The notes beneath the pieces are model-generated. The model saw nothing but the letters and a program-made list of their open reading frames with translations. It did no database searches and had not been told where the DNA came from. Shown here piece by piece: positions 1-9,361 of a stretch of 47,628 nucleotides of DNA (positions are counted from its first letter, which is position 1; every line of letters starts with the position of its first letter). A program made the translations under genes and the position numbers. Source of the stretch: a virus; IMG/VR virus record IMGVR_UViG_3300010883_000055, positions 1-47,628 of that record. One strand, given 5' to 3'.

Positions 1-1671
1 ACAGCAAGCCAAGAAGCTTATTACGCTATGTTCGATGAAAGAGAATCGGTTAATTATGACACGCAGGCTTATTTGTCAGCCAGTATGGGGGCAATGACTG
101 CGACACAACCCTATACTTTTGGAGCGTGGTTATACCCTACTGATTCAACAGCTACCAGATATATTGGTTTCTGGACAGCCCCTTCCTTAACCAGCGGCCA
201 GCGCTATCTTTATAGAAATTCCGCTGGAAGTCTGCTTTTTACTAGTAGGTATACTGGCGTCGACGTGAATGCATACACCCCGATTGGCGCGCTGCCCCAA
301 AACGTGTGGACTCATATAGCACTTAGCCATAATCCATCCGATCTTGCCGCTTTACCCACCCTATATATTAATGGGATATCATCCTCTTTCACCCTGCTGA
401 CCTTTCCCCCGACAGGGACACCCCAAGACGCCGTTGGCTTCTCGGTAGGAGGCTGGGGAGACGATGCAAGCAATTGGAGTGGATCGATTGACGATGTTGC
501 CTACTATAATTCAGTCCTTTCCGCAGCTGAGATTCTTGAAATTTATAACAATGGGTGCCCTGTCGATCTTAAATCTTTGGATAGCGTTTCCTCGCTGGCA
601 AATTGGTGGATCAACGGAGATGGTCCCAGCGATGCCATTCGATTAGGGGAGCCACCCACCGAAGTAAGCATCTATGATCAAGTTGGAAGTCAAAACCTCT
701 ATGCAACAGGCAGCGGCGGAATGAAAATCGTTTCGGGCCCTTGCGCAGAGCAAGCACCAGGAGGTAACAGATCGACTGGAGAGCTTATTAACTATGCGGG
801 CGCCCAAACAAGCTATTATACCAAGAAATTCTTCGGAAGAGGTTCCCAATATTATTATAAACGTCCTATATTAGAAGCCTGTTGGGATTCAGCTGTTAAA
901 GATGATCGCGGCCGCATACATCTAAGCAGTTCTTTATTAACTGGCGAAGAAAATCTCTACAATCTTTATATTTATAATATTTTTGCAGGACGCCTAAGAA
1001 ATATTCCGGCTGTAGGTACGGGCCCTATTTATATGAGAATTTTCACCGAGGCAGCCGGCGGTACAGAGTTATCAGCTTTTGCAGCTGATAGTAACGGGAA
1101 TTACCCTATTACTGGCGGTCATGCATCTGCGGGACTATATTCTTCTTCTTTTTATATTGATTCAACTGGGAAAACTCTTGATACCGTGTATGACAGGTGG
1201 TACGACGCAGCGGGAACTACATGTTATCATACTGGAGCCTTTACACCATCAATCCACCGGTCCGATGGATACCACCCAGCAAGTATGAAATATGTTTCAA
1301 ATATTACAAATTTGGACCCCGGCTATACTCCAGATGATACAGTGCGCTTGAGACTGTTCACACGATTAAAAAACTGGTCTCCCACCATTTATACCGTCGC
1401 CAACTCGCTCATTGAAACCTCCATTATTGTCAGTGCCTCTTATCAAATTCATAGAGTTATCGACGATCTACCGATCATTCCCTATGGAACAGGAAGTGAT
1501 AACTGTACCCTCCTATCTTATGATATATCGGGAAATTATTTTGATTTAAATATGAGTTATTTTGAGCCTGGATATGCATATGGAATAAAAATTGCTTTTT
1601 ATGATGAAAATTCCTATGTGGAACAACCATATATATGGAAATTTAGGGTTAATGAATTAGATGAGTATTAG
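1..1671 (+). CDS. LamG-domain structural protein (5' end outside window)
   Basis: The reading frame is open from base 1, and the nine codons before the first ATG (position 28) contain no stop and no ribosome binding site, so the true start is probably outside the window. Counting from that ATG, residues about 20-175 look like a concanavalin/LamG jelly roll: 'FGAWLYP', then 'NVWTHIALSH', then 'PTLYINGI', ending with 'SGSIDDVAYYNSVLSAAEI'. A segment 'NNGCPVDL' followed by 'WWINGDG' comes next, and the same arrangement recurs in the next gene near residue 2230 ('NEGCPTDL', 'WYRMGDA'). The C-terminal third is beta-rich and unrecognised. LamG domains in phages usually belong to tail fibres, baseplate adhesins or capsid decoration, so binding of host-surface glycans is an inference. 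The stop overlaps the next start by 11 bases, suggesting translational coupling. Confidence 0.8.
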   Translation, partial: TASQEAYYAMFDERESVNYDTQAYLSASMGAMTATQPYTFGAWLYPTDSTATRYIGFWTAPSLTSGQRYLYRNSAGSLLFTSRYTGVDVNAYTPIGALPQNVWTHIALSHNPSDLAALPTLYINGISSSFTLLTFPPTGTPQDAVGFSVGGWGDDASNWSGSIDDVAYYNSVLSAAEILEIYNNGCPVDLKSLDSVSSLANWWINGDGPSDAIRLGEPPTEVSIYDQVGSQNLYATGSGGMKIVSGPCAEQAPGGNRSTGELINYAGAQTSYYTKKFFGRGSQYYYKRPILEACWDSAVKDDRGRIHLSSSLLTGEENLYNLYIYNIFAGRLRNIPAVGTGPIYMRIFTEAAGGTELSAFAADSNGNYPITGGHASAGLYSSSFYIDSTGKTLDTVYDRWYDAAGTTCYHTGAFTPSIHRSDGYHPASMKYVSNITNLDPGYTPDDTVRLRLFTRLKNWSPTIYTVANSLIETSIIVSASYQIHRVIDDLPIIPYGTGSDNCTLLSYDISGNYFDLNMSYFEPGYAYGIKIAFYDENSYVEQPYIWKFRVNELDEY

Positions 1672-4600
1672 AGACCTTTTTGACAAAAAAGCGCCGTATG
1701 CCGTAGTTTCCCTTACAGACACGGTTAAGCTCGGAGATCAAGTAGAATCAGTCGATAATATTAAACAAAAATATATCGAAAGGAAAACTTTCATTCCAGG
1801 AGTTAGTTATGAAAATCCAGCTAACTTCGCTAAATTTGGCTCTGCTAAAAAATATTATCTTGATTCATTAACAAGGATGTATGATCAATATCCTTATGAT
1901 GGATCTCTAAAAGAGCGAACAGAATTTTTAAATAAATCTACCTATTTGGATACATATATCTTTTCGGAACGCTATCCCCGAACTAATGGATTCATTGTTC
2001 TGGGCTCCAACGGAGCGGCATGGTCCGGAGCGTCCGTTGGCTTTATTCCTTTAACTACCCCGGGCTCAGAAGAATATGTGGAATTTATAGGTGGCCCCCA
2101 CGCAGCGCCTTCCCAATATATCCAAGATCCCATATCCAAACAGTTCTCATATGCTAATGTATATAATGCGGAGTCCAATCAAGAATCTAATCTTCAGATG
2201 AATCTGACAGGCGGCGCCAGTGTGGAATTCTGGTTCAAGCACGGTACCGCCTATGCACCTTTCGGTGGTTCCCCCACCATTGTAGAAACTATTGTGGATT
2301 TAGTATCTGGGAGTGCTGTCCTCCCCTCTAGATTGAATATTAATATAGATCGATCTGCCGCTACCCCGAATCTCTATCAATTTAATTTTTCTATTCAAAG
2401 CCTCGGCGCCCCCGGAGTGATCCTCACAACCGCCCCAACTCCCATAGGTTCTCTAGAAAACTGGCATCACTATGCTTTTACTGCTATAAACTCCGGCTCC
2501 GGAACCGAACTGAAATTTTATATGGACGGTGCCCTAGTTCAAACCACTTTCGATGTTGATCAGGCGGTGCCCATAAATTACATATCGGGGACCTTGGGCG
2601 CCCTGTCTATGGAAACTATCGCCGGCGTATCTAAAGGAGACGCCAAAACCTCTGGATCATTTGATGAATTCCGTTATTGGAAAACAAAACGGTCTTCTCA
2701 AGATATAGGGCGCTATTGGTTTACCCAAGTGGGAGGAGGAGCAAATACGGATCCTTCTAACGTAAATCTTGGAGTTTATTATAAATTTAATGAAGGTATC
2801 ACCGGTCAAAGATCTACCGATTCTAAGGTTTTAGATTATTCAGGACGTATTACTAATGGAGATTGGATAGGATACCCCGGTTCCGCAGCACGCTCCATCG
2901 AATCAGCCATGGTTTTATCCAAGGCAGCTAAATTCGAGTTTAAAGATCCTATTATTTATCCTTTTCATCCCGCAGTCGCCACCCTTCAAGAAAAATTAAG
3001 TGTTACAGGGTCTATTTACGATCGTAATAATAATGCGGGCCTCTATACATCGCTACCTTATTGGATTATAGACGAAGATGAATCCGGAGCGGGAAATCTT
3101 TCTGATTTAACTCAAATAATGGCAAGTTATTTTGATACTTTATATCTCCAAATCCAGGCCGTGTCGAAAATAAAAGATATGACTTATGACCAGGATTATA
3201 TAAAGCCAGCCCCTTTTTCTAATAAGTTATTAGAATCATATGGTTTACAAGCTCCAGAAATATTTGTTAATGCGGACATTATTTCACAAATACTTAATCG
3301 AGATGAAAATCTTCAGTTTGATGATCAATTAGAAGATATTAAAAACTTGATTTATAAAAATATCTATAATAATCTTATTTATATCTATAAATCTAAAGGG
3401 ACCATGAAATCTCTTAGAAATCTAATCCATTGTTATGGAATAGATGAAGACTTAATTCGAGTTAATACATATGGTAACAATGTTGTTTATACTTTCGAAG
3501 ATAATTTTAGATCTAAGTCTCAACGCAAAAAATATATTGATTTCAATAGTCCTGATCGATTTTCATCTACCATCTATGAGCAAACAGCTAGCGGTAATCC
3601 GAATAGCGTTTCTTTTATCACTGGTAGCGGGTTTGGAGATTTCAGTCAAGAGGGATTCTCATCTCTAACTTTTGAAACTGAAGTTATTTTTCCTCACAAA
3701 TGGGGGAAATCCGACCCTGAATGGTTTGCCACTCCTTTCTTAAGCTCTTCTTTATTCGGTTGGCATAGTGCAGACCCAACCACTCCAGAAGATTTTACAT
3801 GGCCAGTAAATGATTGGAGTATGCGAGCATATGCAGTTCGAGATCAATTAGAATCGCATAATGTATATTTTGAATTGTTGGCTGAAGGGCCCGGAGGGAC
3901 TCCTTCTTTTTCTTTAACAAGCAGTTTATTTTATGACGTGTATGAGAATGAAAAATGGAATTTCGCTGTCCGGGTATCTCCCGATAAGGTGGGAGGAGAT
4001 TTAGTTTCAGGTACTCTAGGAGCTACCGAAACCACTTTTCAGGTGGAATTTTATGGAGTCAACTCTGAGGTAGATGTAGTAGCTAACGAATTTTATATCT
4101 CCACGGGATCATTAAATCTTCTCGCTGGGGGGCATCTCGTACAACCGAAGCGCATTTATGCTGGAAGCCATCATACTAATTTTACAGGCTCAATTATAGA
4201 TTTTACTGATGTTAAGCTTTCTTCAGTAAGATATTGGGCGAGTTATTTAAACAATGATGTTATTAAAGCACACGCGCGCGATGCGGCTAATTTTGGAACT
4301 CATCAGCCATATAAAAGTACCTATTTATATCTTACTGACTTAGCAGATATTCAGATTCCCCAAATGGAGACATTAGCTCTTCAATGGGATTTTAATAATG
4401 TATCTTCTTCAGGAGATGGCCTTGTTCCCAACGCTCCCGACGCGGGATTCGCGGTACAAGATTTATCCTCTGGGTCTTTGACTGATCTTGCCGCATACAC
4501 AGCGGGCAACCCGGATGGAAATTTTGGGGGGATTATCCATCTTCAGCATACAGGGCGTGGGGATTTCTTTAGAGCGAATGACCCCAAAGTAGTGGATCTA

Positions 4601-7600
4601 CGGTTTGTTTATAGTGGTAAACAAGTCATTCCCGAAGTGGTTCAAAGCGCAGATATGATTGACATCCTTAGTACTGACGACATTGTTTTTACTAAAGATA
4701 GTCGCCCTATTGATTATTATTTTCAAATTGAAAAGAGTATGTATCAAACCATTTCGGATGAAATGTTAAATATTTTTGCCACTATTGTAGATTTTAATAA
4801 TCTTATAGGGGATCCAGTTAACCGATATCGCTTAAAATATAAAAGGATGGAAAAGTTACGACAACTTTTCTTTAAAAGAGTTCAAAATACGCCCAAATTA
4901 AATGAATATATTAAATTTTATGAGTGGATTGATGGCTCTCTGAATATCATGTTACAACAACTATTACCAGCTTCGGCGAATTTTAGTGACAATATTCGTA
5001 ATATGGTAGAGGGGCATATTTTAGAAAGGAATAAATATGATAATAAGTTCCCCACTTTAGAGATGATCCCAGCTGACCCAGAAACGGGTTTGCGCGGGAT
5101 TAATGAGCTTCTTTATAACTGGAAATTCGGTCATGCCCCAAATGGGAATATCGGTATTCCGTCTCCTCAGAATGAAAACTGTTTCTGGTGGAAAGAACGA
5201 GCGTCACGCCAGCGCCCAGGATTAGCATCACCAGATAGCGCTGTAAACTTTGATAAAAATCAGTATCTCAGCGCGTCTCTTCAAGTTTTAGAGAGGAGTT
5301 ATACGACCCCCTATCGCATGGATATAAATAGAAGTAGACAAATTCAAGGTGGCTATAACCGACCTAAAAATCAAAAAAGAGATTTTGTTCGCTCGGCCAT
5401 TTCTTTTGGAACGAGCGATGGATTACAATTATTTGATTTACCAGGCAATAGTAATGATAATATAAAAGATTGTGTAGATGATTTAGCATTAAGATCCAAT
5501 ACTCCTTATTATGGCATGGGAATAAGAGCTATTCCTGAAGTAGAATATCAAACTAATAAATTAAGTCTCTTTGCCCCTCTTACACTAACCAAAGTTTTAC
5601 CTGACACACAGGCTGTCATTACCAATTACCACGAAGATACTTACGGCGATGATTATGAAGTCCCGGCCCAAGGGCCCTTTACAGATTACGCAGTTGGAGG
5701 CAACCAATACCGCCACGTACCCCTCAACGACGGAACAGATAATGTAACCAATCGCATGGAAGGGTTTCAAGTCGCTCCTCTCCCGGGCGGCACCGCTTTG
5801 TTGCATCCGGAGGTTCATAATCCGCGAGGGGTTTATTATCGCGATGAAATCGCCAAACGCCCAGTTAATATTCGAAATATTCATCATCGAACAGGGTCTA
5901 CCATTTTAGGAAATTATGACCACATATACGATGTTGTACAAACATGTGGAAGGTATACTAATAACCGCGCTTTCGTAAAAGCTGGAGGCTTTAACATCGC
6001 ACCCCCGCTTTCTTATTCGGATTGGGTTTTGGATATTGCGGCCATTCAATATGCCGAAGTCCAACGCGGCCGGACTCCACACGTATTTGTAAACCGATTT
6101 TCTTCTCCTGGCGGACCAGAAACCGCCGGCGATTCTAATGGAGGCCCAGGCCTAGATCGCTATTCGGCAGAGTTCTCAGCTTATAACAATCTTAATTATC
6201 GCAATTCCACTGTGCGCAAATTTTTACAACTATTCCAGACATCCCATGTAGGGCAATTTGGCTATTATACTAACTCCCAACATATTAATGGACTAAGCGG
6301 ATCTGTTGTTAACTCCTTTAACTACAATGGAACTGGGTCCATATATCAAGTTAATCGAAATCCTGTTTCACGTCGTCTCAATGAAACAACAATGGTTTCG
6401 GGCACAAGCACTTTTAGTCTAAGTTGTTCGGCATTTGATGCTAGCGCTGTCAACCCGAGCCCGAATACGGGCCCAGGTTGCAACCCCGTTGCTGATTATT
6501 TGAGTCTTGACAGATATAACTTCCCCGGCCAATTCGCCAGTATCCCCACCTATCATTTTAATTTTGCTACTCAAAATTTTACTATTTCGGTATGGGTTAA
6601 AACAACACATACTATTATCGGTGGAGGCCAAACAGATTATATTATTTCTAATGCCGTTCATGGCCCTGCACCAGCACCCATAAAACATTGGAAATGGGCG
6701 ATATTTGCTAGACCCGACGGAACTGATCCCCTCAAAAGCAGGATTTATGGCACAGTTGGCGGCGCCGGAGTCAGCCCTCTGACAATAACAACTATAACCT
6801 CCCCGACTATTCAAATTAATGATGGGGAATGGCATCATTGTCTTTTAACGAAGGGCGCCTCTGGTGGGGGGAACTTTGATTTTTATGTAGATGGAATACA
6901 TTTAGGAACAGCCGGCATGGACGATATCACCGGCGGCGCCAGTAGTAGTCCTATTTTTATTGGTTCCGTCGCAGAGTATGACAACACGGCCGGCGCATGT
7001 AATAGTGTTTATCGCCCCTGTACAAGCGTCTCTATCCCTCCTAATACAGGTGGAGGGTTTAGTGGCTTTATCGATGATGTCACTATCTGGGAAACAGATT
7101 TTTCGGCCGATGAGGTCTTAGCATTATATATTCGACCGGTGACTCCGGGGTGCACTGGCCCACCTGTTGCCGCACCAGGAAATATATTTGAGATCGTTTG
7201 GCCCGGACCAACTAATCCGATGGGGAATTTACTCGGATATTATCTTATGGGTGACGGGTCGACCGATATTCCGGGAAATATAAAGAATTATGCGGGGGGA
7301 CTGGAACCAAATCTTCCTGTACTCCCAAGTGCCGAAGGCATAAATATAGGTATAGTGGTAGCCGAGCAGCAGCCAGTAGCCTGTATATCTTACACTCAGC
7401 CCACCGGATGTAAAAAAATATATGATAATTATTATATTCAACACGCCATTCCCCAGACTGATTGCCAATACACATGGACAACTGCCTCGATTCTTGATTG
7501 TCAAGGAGATGTTTGTACTACGGGATATTGGCCTTATAGTGGAATGGAAGGAAATGCACCCGCTGTTAACTTCGTAAGCTCTAGTGCCTTCAAAGTAGTT

Positions 7601-9361
7601 TATGCCAGCGGAGGATCTGAAGATGATTGGTATTCTGCGAATGAAAAAAAATCATGGGGATCTTCCTCTGCCGACCCTATAACTGCTTTAACGCCTTTTA
7701 TTGCCATTCCTAATAATGATTTGGGCGTTCCTCCTTTCGGAAGTCCAACTCCCTACCCTCCAGGATGTAACCCAAGTAACTTTACGGTCTCGGCTTGGTT
7801 TAAGATACATCAGAACCAATTACCCACCGCCGGCACAGACCCCGTAGTAATCATGTCCCGATGGAAAAGTGATGGCGGCATTACTGATTTCCAAAATTCT
7901 GATTGGCGCCTCGGTGTTGAACGCCACGGACTTCTACAATTTGATATAATAGATGGACCAACGCTATCCATGCGAACAGTACTGTCACCAAACAATCCCA
8001 TTGGAACATCCGGAATTCCAGCCGGTTCTTGGGCTGATGATAAATGGCATAATGTGATAGCTAGCTTAGATACTCGCGCCTTTGGGCTGACGTGCCGGTG
8101 GAGCATGAGAATATGGGTAGACGGTATAATCACCAACGGCCTTAACCCTGCAGGAGGCCAAACACGCGCTGCATCCAATGACGGCCGCGTCGTCATCGGG
8201 GCCCAGTTTGACTCCTTCGCCGGCGGCGGTCCTTATGGGGAGGGTGTTATAAACGCATGGCCTATTGGTAACTTGGACGAAATATCCTGGTGGAGCCAAG
8301 ATTTTATACTTCCCTTTGCCAATACATACGCTGTTGACCTTTATAACGAGGGATGCCCCACTGATCTTACAACTCACGCTGCAGCACCGACGCTGGTTTC
8401 ATGGTACCGGATGGGAGACGCTCCGGGGGATGGAGGGATGAATGGAGATCCTATATACGATGTCATTGGACCAAATGATGGGATTAATATTAATAATGAC
8501 TGCGTAGATTTTCTCCGTCCCGGAGAAGTACCCGGAACTGTATGTTCGTGCTCAATCCCCACCACTTTTTATCAAGATTTTGCGGGAATTAATAGCATTA
8601 TTGTAGATACCGTGTATCCCGAGATGGCTTTATTAAGTTCTTCGGGAAATTCCTATCAAAATACTGATTTTGCTTATTTATGTCCACAGAATAGCCCGTC
8701 GCCAGATGAATTACATGCTCTTCTTCTTCACCGCGATGGACCTGGCGGCTGGCCTACATGGAAACAGATACGCGGAAAAGATAATGCCTTAACACGCTAT
8801 TATAATAATCATAATCTTATAACATGTAACAGAACCCCCGGTATCACACGCACGGTTTTACGTCCGCCGCCCGCAAGTGTAAGATTCGTAAGAGATCGCT
8901 TCGCACCGTTGAAGATATTTAAGGAACCAGCCTTAACCTCGGATTCGGCTATTTTAAGGCATACACTGGGGTGCCGCACGATTAATGCGGGGGAGGATAA
9001 TAGAACTAAACCTTTCACTACAATGCACCCGATTACGGTAAAACATTCCTTTGGAAATAATTTAGAACTATTTACAAGTACCCAGTTGAATGAATGTGCA
9101 GAAGTTGGAAAATGTGATTTCCAAGCCTATGATACAATCACTAAATGGTATTTAAATGGCCAACTTGAACAAAATTCGCTGCCCATTTATAGTTTCATAG
9201 AGATGAGATATCAGGAAAAAATATTTCCTGCTGCTAATAACTCCTTTTTAAAACAAAATAGAGAAAGAATAGGATATAAAAATGGATATTGGAGAGATAA
9301 TCGACGAGATCGATCAAAACTTGGAGAAACCAAATGGGGAGAGGAGACAATATGCCATTAA
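1661..9361 (+). CDS. giant multi-LamG tail/baseplate structural protein (2566 aa)
   Basis: Very large virion protein, probably at the tail tip or baseplate. Visible LamG-like units lie at about residues 165-355 ('VEFWFKHG', 'NWHHYAFTA', 'GSFDEFRYWK'), 656-870 (divergent, 'SSVRYWASYL'), 1633-1823 ('ISVWVKTTH', 'GEWHHCLLTKG', 'FIDDVTIWE') and 2036-2230 ('VSAWFKIHQ', 'DKWHNVIASL', 'NLDEISWW'). Between the first two is an alpha-helical core with 'YKSKGTMKSLRNLIHCYG' (about 576-594), reminiscent of the KGT-type motif in P2 gene I-like tail proteins. A Cys-containing stretch with 'GCKKIYDNYYIQH' (about 1910) and 'LLLHRDGPGGWPTWKQIRG' (about 2352-2371) are motifs I recall from other large aquatic-phage structural proteins. 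This points to a baseplate component carrying several carbohydrate-binding domains. It overlaps its neighbours at both ends. The exact role is unproven. Confidence 0.85.
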   Translation: MSIRDLFDKKAPYAVVSLTDTVKLGDQVESVDNIKQKYIERKTFIPGVSYENPANFAKFGSAKKYYLDSLTRMYDQYPYDGSLKERTEFLNKSTYLDTYIFSERYPRTNGFIVLGSNGAAWSGASVGFIPLTTPGSEEYVEFIGGPHAAPSQYIQDPISKQFSYANVYNAESNQESNLQMNLTGGASVEFWFKHGTAYAPFGGSPTIVETIVDLVSGSAVLPSRLNINIDRSAATPNLYQFNFSIQSLGAPGVILTTAPTPIGSLENWHHYAFTAINSGSGTELKFYMDGALVQTTFDVDQAVPINYISGTLGALSMETIAGVSKGDAKTSGSFDEFRYWKTKRSSQDIGRYWFTQVGGGANTDPSNVNLGVYYKFNEGITGQRSTDSKVLDYSGRITNGDWIGYPGSAARSIESAMVLSKAAKFEFKDPIIYPFHPAVATLQEKLSVTGSIYDRNNNAGLYTSLPYWIIDEDESGAGNLSDLTQIMASYFDTLYLQIQAVSKIKDMTYDQDYIKPAPFSNKLLESYGLQAPEIFVNADIISQILNRDENLQFDDQLEDIKNLIYKNIYNNLIYIYKSKGTMKSLRNLIHCYGIDEDLIRVNTYGNNVVYTFEDNFRSKSQRKKYIDFNSPDRFSSTIYEQTASGNPNSVSFITGSGFGDFSQEGFSSLTFETEVIFPHKWGKSDPEWFATPFLSSSLFGWHSADPTTPEDFTWPVNDWSMRAYAVRDQLESHNVYFELLAEGPGGTPSFSLTSSLFYDVYENEKWNFAVRVSPDKVGGDLVSGTLGATETTFQVEFYGVNSEVDVVANEFYISTGSLNLLAGGHLVQPKRIYAGSHHTNFTGSIIDFTDVKLSSVRYWASYLNNDVIKAHARDAANFGTHQPYKSTYLYLTDLADIQIPQMETLALQWDFNNVSSSGDGLVPNAPDAGFAVQDLSSGSLTDLAAYTAGNPDGNFGGIIHLQHTGRGDFFRANDPKVVDLRFVYSGKQVIPEVVQSADMIDILSTDDIVFTKDSRPIDYYFQIEKSMYQTISDEMLNIFATIVDFNNLIGDPVNRYRLKYKRMEKLRQLFFKRVQNTPKLNEYIKFYEWIDGSLNIMLQQLLPASANFSDNIRNMVEGHILERNKYDNKFPTLEMIPADPETGLRGINELLYNWKFGHAPNGNIGIPSPQNENCFWWKERASRQRPGLASPDSAVNFDKNQYLSASLQVLERSYTTPYRMDINRSRQIQGGYNRPKNQKRDFVRSAISFGTSDGLQLFDLPGNSNDNIKDCVDDLALRSNTPYYGMGIRAIPEVEYQTNKLSLFAPLTLTKVLPDTQAVITNYHEDTYGDDYEVPAQGPFTDYAVGGNQYRHVPLNDGTDNVTNRMEGFQVAPLPGGTALLHPEVHNPRGVYYRDEIAKRPVNIRNIHHRTGSTILGNYDHIYDVVQTCGRYTNNRAFVKAGGFNIAPPLSYSDWVLDIAAIQYAEVQRGRTPHVFVNRFSSPGGPETAGDSNGGPGLDRYSAEFSAYNNLNYRNSTVRKFLQLFQTSHVGQFGYYTNSQHINGLSGSVVNSFNYNGTGSIYQVNRNPVSRRLNETTMVSGTSTFSLSCSAFDASAVNPSPNTGPGCNPVADYLSLDRYNFPGQFASIPTYHFNFATQNFTISVWVKTTHTIIGGGQTDYIISNAVHGPAPAPIKHWKWAIFARPDGTDPLKSRIYGTVGGAGVSPLTITTITSPTIQINDGEWHHCLLTKGASGGGNFDFYVDGIHLGTAGMDDITGGASSSPIFIGSVAEYDNTAGACNSVYRPCTSVSIPPNTGGGFSGFIDDVTIWETDFSADEVLALYIRPVTPGCTGPPVAAPGNIFEIVWPGPTNPMGNLLGYYLMGDGSTDIPGNIKNYAGGLEPNLPVLPSAEGINIGIVVAEQQPVACISYTQPTGCKKIYDNYYIQHAIPQTDCQYTWTTASILDCQGDVCTTGYWPYSGMEGNAPAVNFVSSSAFKVVYASGGSEDDWYSANEKKSWGSSSADPITALTPFIAIPNNDLGVPPFGSPTPYPPGCNPSNFTVSAWFKIHQNQLPTAGTDPVVIMSRWKSDGGITDFQNSDWRLGVERHGLLQFDIIDGPTLSMRTVLSPNNPIGTSGIPAGSWADDKWHNVIASLDTRAFGLTCRWSMRIWVDGIITNGLNPAGGQTRAASNDGRVVIGAQFDSFAGGGPYGEGVINAWPIGNLDEISWWSQDFILPFANTYAVDLYNEGCPTDLTTHAAAPTLVSWYRMGDAPGDGGMNGDPIYDVIGPNDGININNDCVDFLRPGEVPGTVCSCSIPTTFYQDFAGINSIIVDTVYPEMALLSSSGNSYQNTDFAYLCPQNSPSPDELHALLLHRDGPGGWPTWKQIRGKDNALTRYYNNHNLITCNRTPGITRTVLRPPPASVRFVRDRFAPLKIFKEPALTSDSAILRHTLGCRTINAGEDNRTKPFTTMHPITVKHSFGNNLELFTSTQLNECAEVGKCDFQAYDTITKWYLNGQLEQNSLPIYSFIEMRYQEKIFPAANNSFLKQNRERIGYKNGYWRDNRRDRSKLGETKWGEETICH

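Noticed and set aside
5597-8565. Several minus-strand open frames of 60-140 codons inside the giant LamG gene
   Set aside because: They lie wholly within a well-supported plus-strand gene, lack ribosome binding sites and have no recognisable domains; they are antisense shadows.
9334-9354. ATG at 9334 as the start of the 1327-residue structural gene
   Set aside because: The ATG at 9352 has GGAGAGGAGA directly upstream, whereas 9334 has no good binding site and would put that site inside the coding region.
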